From: Odobenus rosmarus divergens
Taxonomy: Eukaryota; Chordata; Mammalia; Carnivora; Odobenidae
NCBI RefSeq assembly: GCF_000321225.1
Contig: NW_004450661.1
Span: 143,591 to 207,590 of the forward strand
DNA length: 64,000 bases
Reading direction: 5' to 3'
Shown here: one piece after another, positions 24,380 through 36,921 of the stretch
How positions within the stretch are numbered: position 1 is the stretch's first letter
Layout of the letters: every line of letters starts with the position of its first letter
The notes under the pieces: model-generated
The model's database searches: none
The model's input: the letters and a program-made list of their open reading frames with translations, nothing else
Told to the model about the DNA's origin: nothing
Made by a program: the position numbers and the translations under genes

Positions 24380-24612
24380 GATAATACTATATGTATAATT
24401 GAAATTGTGAAGAGAGTAGAACTTCAGTGTTCTCACTGAAGGAAAAAGGGAAAAAAAGTAAATATGTAAGGTGGATGGATGTCTTAATTAGCTCAGTTGT
24501 GGGAATTCTTTCACAATGTATATGTATATCATATCACATTGTACACTTTAAATATATTACAATGCTATTTGTCAATCAGACCTCAATTAAGCTGGGGAAA
24601 AAAGGAAGACAT
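24380..24612 (+). mobile_element. Old L1 3' UTR fragment
   Basis: 'cacattgtacactttaaatatattac', then 'atttgtcaatcagacctcaattaagctgggg' and an A-run, is a typical old L1M 3' terminus. The 5' limit is unclear. Confidence 0.65.
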
Positions 24613-25069
24613 TTTTGTTTTAAAATATCTGGCATTCACTTCTCCTTTTCAACAGTATCCCATTTCTCTTCATTGGCATGCCTTTACCTCACCGAATATT
24701 GCCAGGTGGAGTAATTGTAATCAGTGGTGCTCCTTACTCCTGAATAAGAAATGACCTCAGTGACCCAATCTGGGACAATTAAATGTTTCCTCTCTGATAC
24801 TTCAAACATGATCAGAGAGCCAAAGAGACTGACAGTGGTGGGTCAATTCCATTTGATTGAGCATGCTCAGACTAGTTTTTTGTTACAAAATTACTGCTAT
24901 CGTTTCAGTCTCTGAGTCTTTAGAGCTGCTTTGGTTCAACCCCAACCCCAACCCCATGCCTGATTCTGCAGGCTCCTGTGGACATTCTAAAGCCCCAATA
25001 TCCTTCCAATAAATTACTTTTCCTGTATTTCCCCAAAATGTATTTGCTTATAATCAAAGCATCCTTAAT

Positions 25070-25252
25070 GATATACTATCTCACTTACATAATTCTCAGA
25101 TGTGAACAATTATAACCATTCCACAGAGGAAAAAAGTATAGCAAAGAAACGTTAAGTGACATGCCCACAGTCAACACAGGTAGTAACTGATAGATAGAGG
25201 ACTCAAACCTGGGTGTGCCTGATCCTGAGTTTCAAATGTTTAACCTGTATCG
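25070..25252 (-). repeat. MIR SINE, antisense
   Basis: 'ataaccattccacagaggaaaaaag', 'gttaagtgacatgcccacagtcaacacaggtagtaactgatagatagagg' and 'tcaaacctgggtgtgcctg' are the MIR core in reverse complement. Confidence 0.8.
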
Positions 25253-28200
25253 TACCAATTCCCATCTGTAATTTTCAAACCACTCTCTCAAAGATTATCA
25301 ATGTTCCACATGCTGATCCAAGATTTTTCACTGCTGAAACTGAATAATGTCAGTCTTGCCAATTTAGAGGAAACAATAACTTAATGGATAGAATGTTTTC
25401 AATTTTAAATTTTCCTCCCATAAATTTTTCTTAAATCTTTGGTGGTTTCCACTGCTTGTCTGTGAGGCAGACAACAAAACAAATGAACAAGCAGCAAATG
25501 AATATTAATGGCAAAACTCAGAAACAACAGATCGTGCCTCCCTCAAGAGTCTGTTTTTTGCATCGACATTTTATGTCGCATACCTATAATAGAGTCATTT
25601 TCTGCCAGTAAAATTGTCCCTAGTTCAAATACTGGAATTAAATACATCCATATTTCATAGTGTTAATGCAAAGAGCACTATGATTTTCAAGCTGTCGGCC
25701 ACCTCACAAAGTTTAAGAAAAATTGCCCCAAATAAGCCTAAGACAATGGCAACGGAACATTTTGGGTTCTATTGGTCTCATCACCTTTAGGAAACTCAGC
25801 CTTTTATCTATATCCAAAGCCATCAGATTTTGAGGATAAGGACTTTGGCACTTGCCGGATTCTACAAGAATAATGTCATTTGTCAGCCTAACTGCAAGAC
25901 CCAGAATCAGTTTAAGGGGCTTGAAATCTCATTTTAATTCTTGGCCTGGACACAAGTAAAATGCCTTGGGCCTTGAGAAAGGCCAGTGTATGGTATATTT
26001 ATTGGTTGTGACTACAAATCCGGTTAACTTGATGGGAATTTATAGAAAAGGGATAAAGCAAAGCCAGATTTTGCTTTTGGCCAGAGATGCATCAGGCTAA
26101 TAAGACACAGGATAGTTGCCTGGCCTTAAGTCGGAGTAGTAGCCCAGTCAGACTTTCCAAGGTTTGAAGATTAATATAATGAGAGTGGAAAGTGGACCCC
26201 GGGACCTCCTTCCCAGCCTAGCAGCTTCTCCGGCTGCACAATCCTATTTTGCCTACACCACTTCCTGTTTTATGATTTTTCCCCTCAAGTTACCTCTCTT
26301 CCAAAATGTATACTGCATCTGAAATGTTCTGTTCTCCAAGAAGCCAGACCAAAATAGCATTATTTCAAATTGACTTTGGGCCAGCAGGGGCAGAAGGAAT
26401 AAGGAATACACTAGTGACCAAACCATAGGTGATCCTGCACAGGAAGTTTATTGTCTAGCAAAACACAACTTTTCCCCTGCGAGATGGACTATCTAATGCC
26501 CTTCCCATCCTGAATATAAAGCTTTTCCCAGTTTTAGTTGCGCTGGTGTGCCTTCTTTAGCATTGGAGATATAGTAATGTAAATACTGTATTAGTCTGTT
26601 GACCACATGTTCTAATTTGAGTCAACTCTGCGTTGGTATCGCCGTTCCGATGTCTGCACAAGTGTAGTCTCTGGCTGAAATGTCCTAGGTTGTAACAGAT
26701 TGGAGCTCATTAATTTAGATGAAGTAAACTTTCAAGTAAATATATAGGTAGTGAGGCTTTGCGGAGAGACCCAGGGATCATGGTCCCTCAGTGAGTCATT
26801 CCCTTAAAGAGGTAAGCTGCTTCTTATCTTTCCTTTCAAGGAGCTGTATCGATTTCCATATGGTCTAATGTCCCTCTATTTTCCAGGCTCCTACCACCCA
26901 CAGAGTTTAAAAACGACTTCTGTGACATCTCGAGATGGCTGGGGAGCCCTTCCATCCCTCACCACTGATCTTCATTACCGCATGTCACCAGGTAGTGCAC
27001 TGGGCTCATTTTGTTTACTTCTTTCAGCCATTTATATTGAGGTATAATCCTGGATCCTAAAAAGAACACTTTATGTCCCGAGTGAGTGATTCACACTCAA
27101 CACTACGTTGACACGTTCTATGGGATGGAAAAATCTCTGTTCCTGTGATTTCAGCCCCATCAGCATAATTTTCTTCCACATGGTACAGGTAAATCATGGT
27201 TAAATATTGAATCATTTATCACCCAGTGCTTTGTAAGCCAGATCTCATAAAATCCTAGGAATAGATTGTGCTAACAAAGCAGCTAGCAACCAACTATGAT
27301 TATCAAATTTTTCCTTCCACAATCTGTTCCTCATTTAGAGAGAAAATGCTAAGGAAATTAAAAATTAGTAAGCTTTACCTCTTTATCGGTAACAATATAA
27401 AAGGTTTAATGATTTTCTTTAGACTAAAAATCTTATTTGGGGGTTTTATAGTGAAAGGGAAAAGTTGGAATCTCTGGTTCTTCTGGAAGATGAATGGTAG
27501 TTCTCTGTGAAAGCAATGCACTTCAGAAAGTATCCCCCCATCTTATATTTCCCATGCTTAGACTTAAATCCACTGGGATAGCACATTGAAAGAGAAAAGT
27601 TTATGCTCAGATGAAGGGGTTCTGTGACAAGCAGGGAAGTCAACCTTTAAACATTCTGATAAAGAAAAGTAGTATCTGGGTAAAGATGTTCTAAAGACAA
27701 ATCTCTCTGCAATCAAACCTCATTTACTTCTGAAATGGTACCACCAATTTCTTTGCTGGGAAATGAGATCAAATCAAGAAAGCATTTTCTAAAGGCCAAG
27801 GTTTCCAATTTGACTTGTTCATTGCTTGGTTCTTTATATTTACAAACAGGGGCACACAGAGAGCAATTCAAGAACAAAGGAGAAAATGGTTTCCTACCAC
27901 CAGTCTCCTCTGTTCATACCTGATTACCACACCCCTGATTATGAAAAGAAAGACCATAAACTTGAATTGACAGGAGGCACAGAAAATGGTGAGGAGACAT
28001 GACCTCAGATGGAAACTGAACAGAGCCTGAATATGTAAATGGTTTGATATGATTTTAAAAGATGAGATTAAGGAACTTTAATTCCTGTCACTCTGAGCAT
28101 TCCTTTCCTCTTAGAAATGGCAAATTAAATATCATTATTTCTGTAAGGAAACAATGATTCTTTCTCTTTCAGGGCAGTGAGGTCACTGAGTTATTTCAAT

Positions 28201-29150
28201 GATCAGTGACCCTAGAAACAAGGTTGAGTAAACAAGTGTCTCACTTAGTATGTGGAATGCCCAACCACACCTTTTTGCCTTTGGGGATTGTTTTAGAAAA
28301 AAAACACCTATCAATACAGCCCTAAAATAAACTGTGTTTATCCTTGGGCCATCAGAGGGCATTAAGGCAACCCCTTAGCTCGCTTCAAGATTAGGACAAG
28401 CTCTAGGCAAAACTGGAAAGTTTAAGTCCCCTGTCAGGAGAGGAATTTGAGTACAGGCAGGATAGGCTGAGAGAAGTTATCTGACCCCAGGAGTCCAAGA
28501 AGACCAGAAGGTCAGGGTAGGCTGTGGGAGTGTAGTGAAGAATCTGTTTTCTTTGCCTCTTCAGACAGAGATGGGAATCCAGAAAGTAGGTTCCCCAATG
28601 AAGTGATTAATTTGAGGCACAGAGGGGAAAATAAGTAGAGGAGGAAAGACCAGGGAATTTCTCTCAGTAAAGATGGGGGAAGCAAATCAGAAAGCTCCAT
28701 GCAGGCTAGAAATCTGCACTGGGATGGAGTGAGAGGGTGTAGGGAAAGGAAAGACCCTGCCTCTGGGGAACAAGGCTCACTATGCAATCTAGTGGTATAG
28801 AGCATGAGCTCACTTTCTGGGGAACAAGGAGAACCCAATGACAGGGTTCTTGAAGCATCGGAAATTACTGATGACAACTCCATGATGAACTGAGGGAAGC
28901 TGCCTTGTAACACTTGCCTAATAACCAGTATTTGTGCCCGATTGAACCTCTTTGTATAAGTTGAAACTGCAGAGCAGGACAGGTAAGATGTAGTTAGCAG
29001 GGTTAGAGAAAGACCAGTACTGTACTCCCTAGTTTGCAGACAGAGTGGAAGGAGAACTGGTTGCAGCATCAGAGGGCTTAGTGCGGTTGTCAGCCCTATG
29101 GCAGGCAGGCCAGTATGCACGCTAGTCACAAGTACGAGATCTGGAACGCT
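25253..29150. other. Unique sequence, SINE-free
   Basis: About 3.9 kb with no repeat I can name. The minus strand carries the longest open frame in the window (217 codons, 28512-29165), rich in Ser, Leu and Pro. The plus strand there is purine-rich, which depletes stop codons on the other strand, and no domain is visible, so no gene is called. Confidence 0.45.
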
Positions 29151-29151
29151 G

Positions 29152-29362
29152 TTACATGGACTCACAGCCAGTTCTGTGGCACTGGGTAAATTTCTTAATC
29201 TCTCTTGGTGTCAGTTTCCTCATCTCTAAAATGGACAATATTTATAGTATTAGTCTCAACAGTTGCGGGGAACACTAAGTGAGTGCGGGCATGTAAGCAC
29301 TTAGACCTGTGTCTGACTCTACTAAGTGCACAATCAACATTGACCATTATTATTATAAGGCA
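29152..29362 (+). repeat. MIR SINE
   Basis: 'tctgtggcactgggtaaatttcttaatctctcttggtgtcagtttcctcatctctaaaatgg', then a degraded 3' part with 'gtaagcacttag' and 'aagtgcacaatcaac'. Confidence 0.85.
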
Positions 29363-29377
29363 TGGAGCAGGGTACTC

Positions 29378-29510
29378 AGGCTCTTTTAATTTCTGTTTTC
29401 TCACCGAAAATAGACACAATAACACCCATCTCATGGAGGGATTACAAAGATTTAAATGAGATTTAAATGAGATATAGAGGAACTGCATCATGTTTGCCAC
29501 TGAACAGTGT
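29378..29510 (+). repeat. Second MIR fragment
   Basis: 'tttctgttttctcaccgaaaatagacacaataacacccatctcatggagggattacaaagatttaaatgag' follows the MIR core and 3' part. A ten-base unit 'atttaaatga' is duplicated at 29450-29471. Confidence 0.65.
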
Positions 29511-29753
29511 GTCAGTTAAAATGCTTTTGTGTCCTAGCAACACAGAACCCTATTAAGAATGACCTAAACATAATAGAGTTAATTTTTGTTCCCAAGAAAA
29601 TAGTCCAGGGTTTGGGTGTTCTTCACATTTGGTCAGAGACTTCCTGAACAGCATCTCCGTGACGACTTTGACTGTCAGAGTCCTTATTTAAGACAGGAAG
29701 AAAGAGGAGGGGACACTGTTAACTACATACAAAGCAAAAATATATGCATGGGT

Positions 29754-29942
29754 AAGGTTGTCAGATAAAATACAGGAAGCTCAGTTAAATTTGGATTTCA
29801 GAGGAATAAATGAATACATTTTTAGGATAAGTATTTCCTACACAATATTTGAGAGATACTTACATGAAATACTTGTGGTTTACCTGAAATTCAAATTTAC
29901 CTCAGCAACCCATATTTTATGTGCTAAATCTGGTAGCTTTAT
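29754..29942. mobile_element. Palindromic MITE (MER53-like)
   Basis: The left arm ('ggttgtcagataaaatacagga', 'cagttaaatttggatttcag') is repeated inverted in the right arm ('cctgaaattcaaatttacctcagc', 'tattttatgtgctaaatctggtagc'). The centre 'ggataagtatttcctacacaatatttgagagatacttaca' is also self-complementary. This long-palindrome layout of about 190 bases matches a known non-autonomous DNA transposon; the MER53 name is from memory. Confidence 0.7.
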
Positions 29943-32900
29943 GCCAGGAACACCTCGTGAACCATTGGTGCAACCTGATTGGCTGGACTGTGTTACAATG
30001 TAGCCCTTATCCACAAAAGAGGTGGTGGTGGGATGGCAGGGGGGCATTTGATTCTTTCATCCTTTCTAAGGAGTAGGAAATAGAAGTGGGTTGGTCAACT
30101 GACCTTCCCCTTTAGTAGGTATTCAGTCGATGTGCATTTCCTCTTCTGACCCCCTCCTCAAAGACCCAATTGTCCCCTGACACAGAAGAAAGAACAAGAT
30201 CAGCCTTCCCACACTAAAGTATTAAATAAATAATGTCAACAGATGAAATCGGCAATTTTCATATTTTTAAAAAGAGATCTGAAGCTTCATTGGCACATCT
30301 AGTGGTAGACTACGTAAAACACATGCAAGCTGATTTTTCGCCGCCATTCAACAATATCTGTGCTAACAGGCCTCCCTGCCCCATTGGGAAGTTTCTTTCC
30401 CACGTTTAAAAGCAGGGTCTGGAAGAAGGTAAGGTGAGGCAGCTAGGGAGCAAAATTTAAGGAGGCACCCACTCTCACTCACTTTGTGCAATCTTCTTAA
30501 ATCATGTGCCCAGTGCATTTCACTTGCCCCACCCTAGTGCCTGGCCTGTGTGAAACAGAACTGTGTTTCCTTTGCTTAAGCCAAAGAATGAACCACTGAT
30601 GTTGTTAGTTCTTAACTCCCAAATGCAGTTACAGATTAGGAGTCATCAACTATGTTGGTTATTTCTGGAGAAAAAGCTTTGGATGACTTATGTTACCTAG
30701 TTTAGCTTAGTGACACTAGGTTTTCCATGCATGCCAGGGGTATTCTTTACCCCCACCCTCTTCCCGGTGCCAGGAATTTATATGGCTTTACTCCTTAGGA
30801 GATAACTCTGTGTCAGAGTATATCAGGACCCATCAAAACACTGTGACCTGGTTGCAACAACTCTTCAATTATAGACAGCCTCCTGCTTTCTACCAGACAA
30901 GAACACAGCCCTAAGGTTGGGATATGATTTGACTCTATTTTCTTTATGCACCATAAAACACTGTAAAATTATTACTTTTTAAAATCTTTCCACTGTATCT
31001 CCTTTTTATCTTCTCAATCTCTGTTTCTCTCTTTGACAATCATTACCAACAAGATAATGACAGGATAGACTGACAGCTTATCACCACTCTCATCCTGAAT
31101 CAGGGGAGAAATTTGACGGTCAGAGGACAGCTATTTGGGAGAGGACCATCCATCTCAAGGGGTTCAGACAGAGGCCTTCTTAGATGATATAGAGACCATA
31201 TGAACTGGCAAGTAAGTCTAAGAAAGAGGAAGTATGCTACCTTAGGAAAATACAGATGGGCTTATAATATAACAGAGAGCAAAACCATTTCAGAAGAATG
31301 TATGCATCTCACATGAAATTAGACTTAGAAGAAATTCTAGAAGAAACTTTACATTCATGGTGCTAAGAGTATCTGCCTTATTCTGGAGACATCAAGCCAG
31401 AGCCATTTCTGGTAGAAGACCAAACTTAGATGAAAGAAGCACCATCTTCCTCACATGCCCATCAGAACAAAGCTCACTCATTTCCTTTGTTTTAATTTAC
31501 CAGGAAGAGCCCTGGAAGGAAACTAGCCCAGCTCCCACCATTAGTATCCAGATGAAGCCTGAAGCCATTGAATATTATTAAAATCTTCTGAAAGGGTCTG
31601 TTAGAAAAAGATGAGTAGGATGGGTGAGGTCAGCAGTTAGAGAAGAAGGCCTTATTCACCAGGGACAACTCCCAGAGGCCTGGACTATGAGATGGCCATG
31701 CAGCTCCCTGTGTGGCAAGAGAGGGTTGGTTAGCTAAATCAGGATGCAAATGACAATCCCTTGATTCGACTTCCTGGAAGACTTACTTAAATATTTCATG
31801 CATAGGTCAGCTTAAACCATAATTGGAGTCCAGCATGTATTTAATTTTTGGATAATATGTAAAGTGATACTCAGGAAGGGCAAGTTCTGCTTCCAGGTCA
31901 TCACTGCCCCCCTTCTGGAACAATGGCAGGCAGATGACTCCCCATTGTGATAGACTGTGGGCTGGTTTCCCTGGACTCCCACCCAAGTTTACCCCTTTCC
32001 CAAAGAAGAACAAGAGTCATTCTTGCGTACGAAGGAGAAGCCTGGCTACGTGACTTATTCTGCTAACTGAGACACGGAAGGGAGAAGGACTTTAAAGTGG
32101 TAGTAATAATATAGGGAAAATACCCTGAAGGCCACCAGATCCAAAATAGAAAACAGAATGTAATGGTAGTTATCAAGTTGACTTTGATTAAGAGGCAGCA
32201 AACCGAGAACAGAGAAAAAGCAAACCTACACTTTGTCATTTGAGATTAAATGTTTTTGCCTTCTCTCTTTCAACATCTTCTCTTTCTGTCTCCTAAGCAA
32301 ATAAAATAATGTTTGGGTGTGAAATAGATTTATAAACAAGCATCTTTCTATTTGGATACATGGTCACACAAAGGAAAGGTTTTGTTCTTCCACAAAAAAT
32401 TCCTGCACAGAAAATGCACATGAATGATTTCAGTGGTCACTATCACAACTTAGAGAAAATGCAGATGGTATAAAATAATATTCACAAGTGGCTAATAGAA
32501 TTTTAATAGCTACAGGAAAGAAGAGAAAATGAAAACACTGAATCTACTTGGGATGGGAAAAGAATGAGAAGGTTCTAGGAAAAGTCTAAAAGCAGAGAAA
32601 CCCTTGATTTTTCCCATGTTTAGAAGTGGCATTCCCTGGTGCATTGATTTATGTGAGAATTAGGCAGCAATCATAGTCTCTATACCAGCCTGGAAGGCAT
32701 GTGCATAAAGTATGATATTTGCAATATGCAAATGTCATGTATGATGAATGAAATGCTCAGTATGTCTCGAGGACACCCAGATGCTAACCAGCCACTGCTT
32801 CCATGCTGCAAATTGGAAAGGAACTTGGAGCAAAGGTATCTTTCTATAGCTAATTGATTTTTTTTAATAACATGGTCTTTGAGTCTAAATACCAATCACT

Positions 32901-33840
32901 AAAACATAAGTCATTCTACCCATGTTAGCTTTGGGGGACTTGAGATATTTCTTAATGATAATAACTACCCCAAAGGGGGATTAAACAATGGAAATCTGGG
33001 TTAACCTCTCTATATATAGCACCTCTAGGACAAAGCCACCAGGTCAAATGATGATTGGACTAAGGAATGGATTCCAAAAGCCAAGTTCAACAGTAGAAAT
33101 AAATAAAACTTGGAGACTATTCTGCAGGGCAGAGGACAAATGGATCACAAATGTCCTCAGCCAAAGTCCATGATGACTCAGGGCGGTTCTGAAGGATGAA
33201 CAAGAGCAGTAAAAGATAGAGGTCCCATAGGGACAATAGATCAACATCTAGATGGTTTGGTGGGAAGTAACTAAAGAAGACAGGTTCAATAGCAACAATC
33301 CATTCTCCATTTTCTGTCTGTAGGCAGACATTATATCACTGTGGAAGGAGGATGGAATCTAATCAATGCAGACCTGGGAATTCCAAGTAAGACCAGAGCA
33401 ATACTGACTCAAACTGAAGGCAGCCTATTGATCTAGGGACTTTTCTCTTCTTGGGCTAGAAGGAGTTCTAAGGTCTTTAGAATCTAAAAATGGGCTGATG
33501 CCAACTGTAAAAAATAGAGACACAGGGTACAGATCCCGGCTGCTCATCTACATAGTATCCATGCCTACCACCTTATAGGGTTCCAAAAGGTTTTCTTAAC
33601 GGCAACCTGAGTTTCCTGTGGGTGAGAGTATCTTTCTTATTTATTATCGGTTCTTGCTGTTATCTTTTCTGTCCTTTCTTTGACTAGACCTAGATGTTTA
33701 GTTCTAGAAGACTGCCTGAACTCACGGTCAGTGGGGGAGTTGCTGAAGCTTAGAGACAACTGAGGGATGTTCTATAGAGCAACAGTGAAATCCCAAATGG
33801 GTTCTTGGGCCTGGGGAGCCTGTGTGTGTGATAGCGGTAT
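29943..33840. other. Unique sequence, SINE-free
   Basis: About 3.9 kb without a named repeat or supported gene. Frames at 31357-31581 and 31807-32013 are short and featureless. Confidence 0.45.
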
Positions 33841-33844
33841 GGAC

Positions 33845-34218
33845 TCTAGAGCTGCACTCTCCAATCCAGCAGGCACAAGCAACATGTGGCTATTGGGCAC
33901 TTGCCACGTGGCTAGTCCAGATGGAGATGTACAGGGGTATATGATCCACACCAGATCTCAAAGGCTCGGTGCGCACAGGCGCGCACGCGCGCACACACAC
34001 ACACATACACACACACACACATAAAATCTTACAAATTATTTTTATATTGACTGCATATTGGAAAGCTACTATTTTGGATATGTTGGGTTTGATAGAATAG
34101 AGTATTAAAATTAATCTCACCTGCTTTCTTTTCTACTTTTATTAATGCAGCCGCTAGAAAAATTAAAATCCCATATGTGGCTTACAGTCTATGTCTGTTG
34201 GAGCCTGCTGCTCTCTGG
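33845..34218 (+). mobile_element. hAT-Charlie-type MITE with internal CG/CA tract
   Basis: The left part reads 'gagctgcactctccaatccagcagg' and 'acatgtggctattgggcacttgccacgtggctagtcc'; the right part reads 'atattttggat'-type sequence, 'aattaatctcacctgctttcttt' and 'catatgtggcttaca...tgttggagcctgctgctctc'. The two ends are inverted repeats of each other (AGAGCTGCACTCTCCAA against AGAGCAGCAGGCTCCAA). This is a common mammalian hAT MITE; another piece of the same family is at 52785. The middle is replaced by the alternating CG/CA run. Confidence 0.8.
33968..34021. repeat. CG/CA alternating repeat, Z-DNA candidate
   Basis: Begins GGTGCGCACAGGCGCGCACG, continues as CGCGCACACACA and then CA/TA units. 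About 50 bases of nearly unbroken purine-pyrimidine alternation, with the window's densest group of CpGs. Confidence 0.9.
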
Positions 34219-34812
34219 GGAAAAGCAGAAAGAGCAGAAAAGTAGGTGCTCCCCACTGGTGCTCCTCCAAGTGCGGTCCGTGAACTGGCATCCGTCCACA
34301 CACCATCGATACTAGTCAGTGCAGAGATAAGTGCAGAACCCGAGAGAAAGGATCTAGGAACTTCTGTATAAATTTAACATTGCCATGACATCCAAGTGTG
34401 TGACGTTTTATTTTCCATACATATCAGACTATGACAAATTGGGAGAAAAATTGGTTTCTTTCACCTTAGGCCGTTGCAGGAGCATTGAGGATTTATCGCA
34501 AGACGAGGCTTCAGTGGGTCAGAGAAGTCTGTCACGAGCTTTAGAAACCCAGGGGGTTTCTGGCTGAGGGGTGCTAAGTGTGCTCTAGGGGAAGAAGCAG
34601 GTTCCAGAAGCCACGTAAAGAAGAAAATAGCAAACAGCTTCGCATCATTCTCAGCGACTGCCGAGTCTGAGAAGTATTACAGGACTGGGGAGGCACCGAA
34701 GGCACGGGTAGTGAGGCTATAGGATCCAGATGGGCCCTAAAGAAGTGAACAGCTGCTTTCCAAGGCAGAATCTTACCCTTCACAGGCCTCATGTGGATAT
34801 ATGTACTCATTG
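34219..34812. other. Unique sequence
   Basis: 'ctccaagtgcggtccgtgaactggcatcc' at 34264-34293 may be a decayed MER5A start. Nothing else recognised. Confidence 0.4.
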
Positions 34813-34935
34813 GCTCATCTATTCAATAAACATTTATTGAGTAGTTACTATGTTCCAGGAACTTTGCTAGATGCTGGAGGGACAAGAATGGAATGAGGAG
34901 GAAATTACAACTGCTCAGAAGATGACACAGGGTGC
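34813..34935 (-). repeat. L2 3' end, antisense
   Basis: 'tctattcaataaacatttattgagtagttactatgttccaggaactttgctagatgctgg' is the reverse complement of the L2 3' terminus. Confidence 0.75.
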
Positions 34936-35111
34936 GGGGGACAGAAACACACACCTTGTACGAGAGGACACAGTGTCTGGGCCTGGGAGAACAACAGTGG
35001 GGTATGCCTGCCGTGATCTAAAGGACTCAGGTTGCTCTCTCTGGATCTTGGGGCAGGTAATGCTGCCCTCATAGGGAGCTCCTAGTGAAAAGAGGCAGCA
35101 AGGAATTTGAG

Positions 35112-35328
35112 AAAAAGACCAATGGTTTCAGATTCAGGTCCTACTGGGTTTGAATCCTGGTCTCTCTGTTTATAGGCATGTGGCCTGGGATCTCCATTCC
35201 CATCCCTCTAAAATGGAGCTAGATCTTTCCCACTGTAGAGATGTTGCACATATTAAGTGAAATAACAAAGCTGAGCACCAGCCACATGATGAGTGCTCAG
35301 TAAGGGTGACTGCATACACTTTACATTC
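35112..35328 (+). repeat. MIR SINE
   Basis: 'ggtttcagattcaggtcctactgggtttgaatcctggtctctctg', then 'tctaaaatggagctag' and 'aagctgagcaccagccacatgatgagtgctcagtaagggtg'. Most of MIR is covered. Confidence 0.85.
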
Positions 35329-36695
35329 AACTTCACCTGAGACGAGATTTTTCTTAGTTCCTTGTAGGGCTGACTCCACATGGGGGTCACGTGAATCCTG
35401 CTCTGAAGATTGGAGAATCACAGGGTCAGGGTGCTGGACAAACCACCGAAGAAACAGTGCGCTACACTGCTTTTAGGCTAGACTGAACAGAAATGTATCT
35501 TGGCTGGATATCAGGTAGATAAAAGGAAGGATTTTTAGTCGCTGAAAGTCTTGAGTTGGTATCTATGAGAAGTTGGGAGTATACCAGGTCACCAGCATAC
35601 CAGGGAATTAATGTGAGTTGTAAAGACCGGTGTGCCTTGCAAACCCCAGTAGCAGGTGAAAGGAGACAATGGACGTGCAAGAGCTCTGGGACGTGGATGG
35701 GACTGGTCAATGGAAGGTGTTACTAGTATCATTAAGTGCTATCTGTCTAGAAAGGCAAGGGCTGCTAAAATGGGCAACATGCAAATACAAAGAGCTTGTT
35801 TTACACAGAGCCAAACAAATCGGTGGTCCCTCCTTGAAGAAGCTGACATCTGATTAGTTGTAGGACCCTGTGTCCCAGCTCTGGGAGCCAATCCAGGGCC
35901 AGAGAGAGGACGGCTGCCAGCCCTGGCAGAAGAGCCCGCTGATTCAATGTAACATCAGTCACTTAGTGGCACAGACAGCAGGCGGGGGAAATGAGAGGTT
36001 CCTTTGCATCAATAGCTCCTGCTTAAACAAAAACAAAATGAAGTGCCTTGGCATTTTTCTTGCAGCACTGTGCAGTTAGCTGGGGGAGGGGGCCTATTCA
36101 GTCCCATGAACAATGTCTTTAAAAACCCACTATCACGGATCACCACAGCCTTATGCAAATGTGGTGGCAATCTTGGAGCTCAAATTGCTGTATATGCTTT
36201 GTGTGTGTATGTGTGTACCATCAACTGTGCCTAAGGTAGCCCTGTAACCAAGAGGGTTTTTTTTTTTTTTTATTATTTTCAGTTGATACAATTAATATTA
36301 TTAACTGGACTCACAGAAATTAAGATAATAAAACTATATTACATGATTGTGCTCTGTCACCAGAGACAAAAAAAAAAAAAGATGTCTCTTTGCAGCTAGA
36401 TGCTAACATCCTCAGTATTAACTCATTCAACTCTCTGGACTAATAGTTATACATACCATATAAAGGGTTTGTTTTGTTTTTTCTAAATCATCCCAAATGG
36501 TTCATTCAATCAGTCACAAATTTGATTGACTTTGGACTTTTTTCTCACTAAATTAACTGAATTTACATAACAGTGAACCCTGTATGGGTAGACTCATCTT
36601 TGAGGTTGTGAGTGTAGACGTGTGTATACACGTATAAGCAAAGGACAGGAACAAATTGAGATTCTGCAGACATTGGGCTTTGTTATTTTGATATT
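35329..36695. other. Unique sequence
   Basis: Contains poly-T at 36257-36271 and, at 36362-36388, AGAGACA and TGTCTCT arms around an A-run. 36060-36230 is moderately rich in TG near its end. No gene recognised. Confidence 0.4.
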
Positions 36696-36921
36696 GAAAA
36701 TCACATTGAAGGGGGGCACCTGGGTGGCTCAGTCAGTTAAGCGTCTGACTTGATTTCGGCTCAGGTCGTGATCTCAGGGTCTTGGAATGGGGCCCCATGA
36801 TGGGCTCAGTGCTCAGCAGAGAGTCTGCTGGAGATTCTTTCTTGCTTCCTCCCCCTCTGTCCCTCTCCCAGCTCACACTATCTCTCTCTCTAAAACAAAT
36901 AAATCTTGAAAAAAAAAAGAG
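36696..36921 (+). mobile_element. CAN SINE, first of a tandem pair
   Basis: Head 'ggggggcacctgggtggctc' from about 36711, 'gactttgatttcggctcagg'-type middle and the tail 'aaaacaaataaatcttgaaaaaa'. Its left target duplication is GAAAATCACAT at 36696-36706. The matching right copy is found only after the second SINE. Confidence 0.93.

Noticed and set aside
33767..34024. 85-codon frame ending in a Thr/His repeat
   Set aside because: It is a translation through a hAT MITE and its CA tract.
36362..36388. AGAGACA/TGTCTCT inverted repeat around an A-run
   Set aside because: Seven-base arms are expected by chance in 64 kb; no further support.
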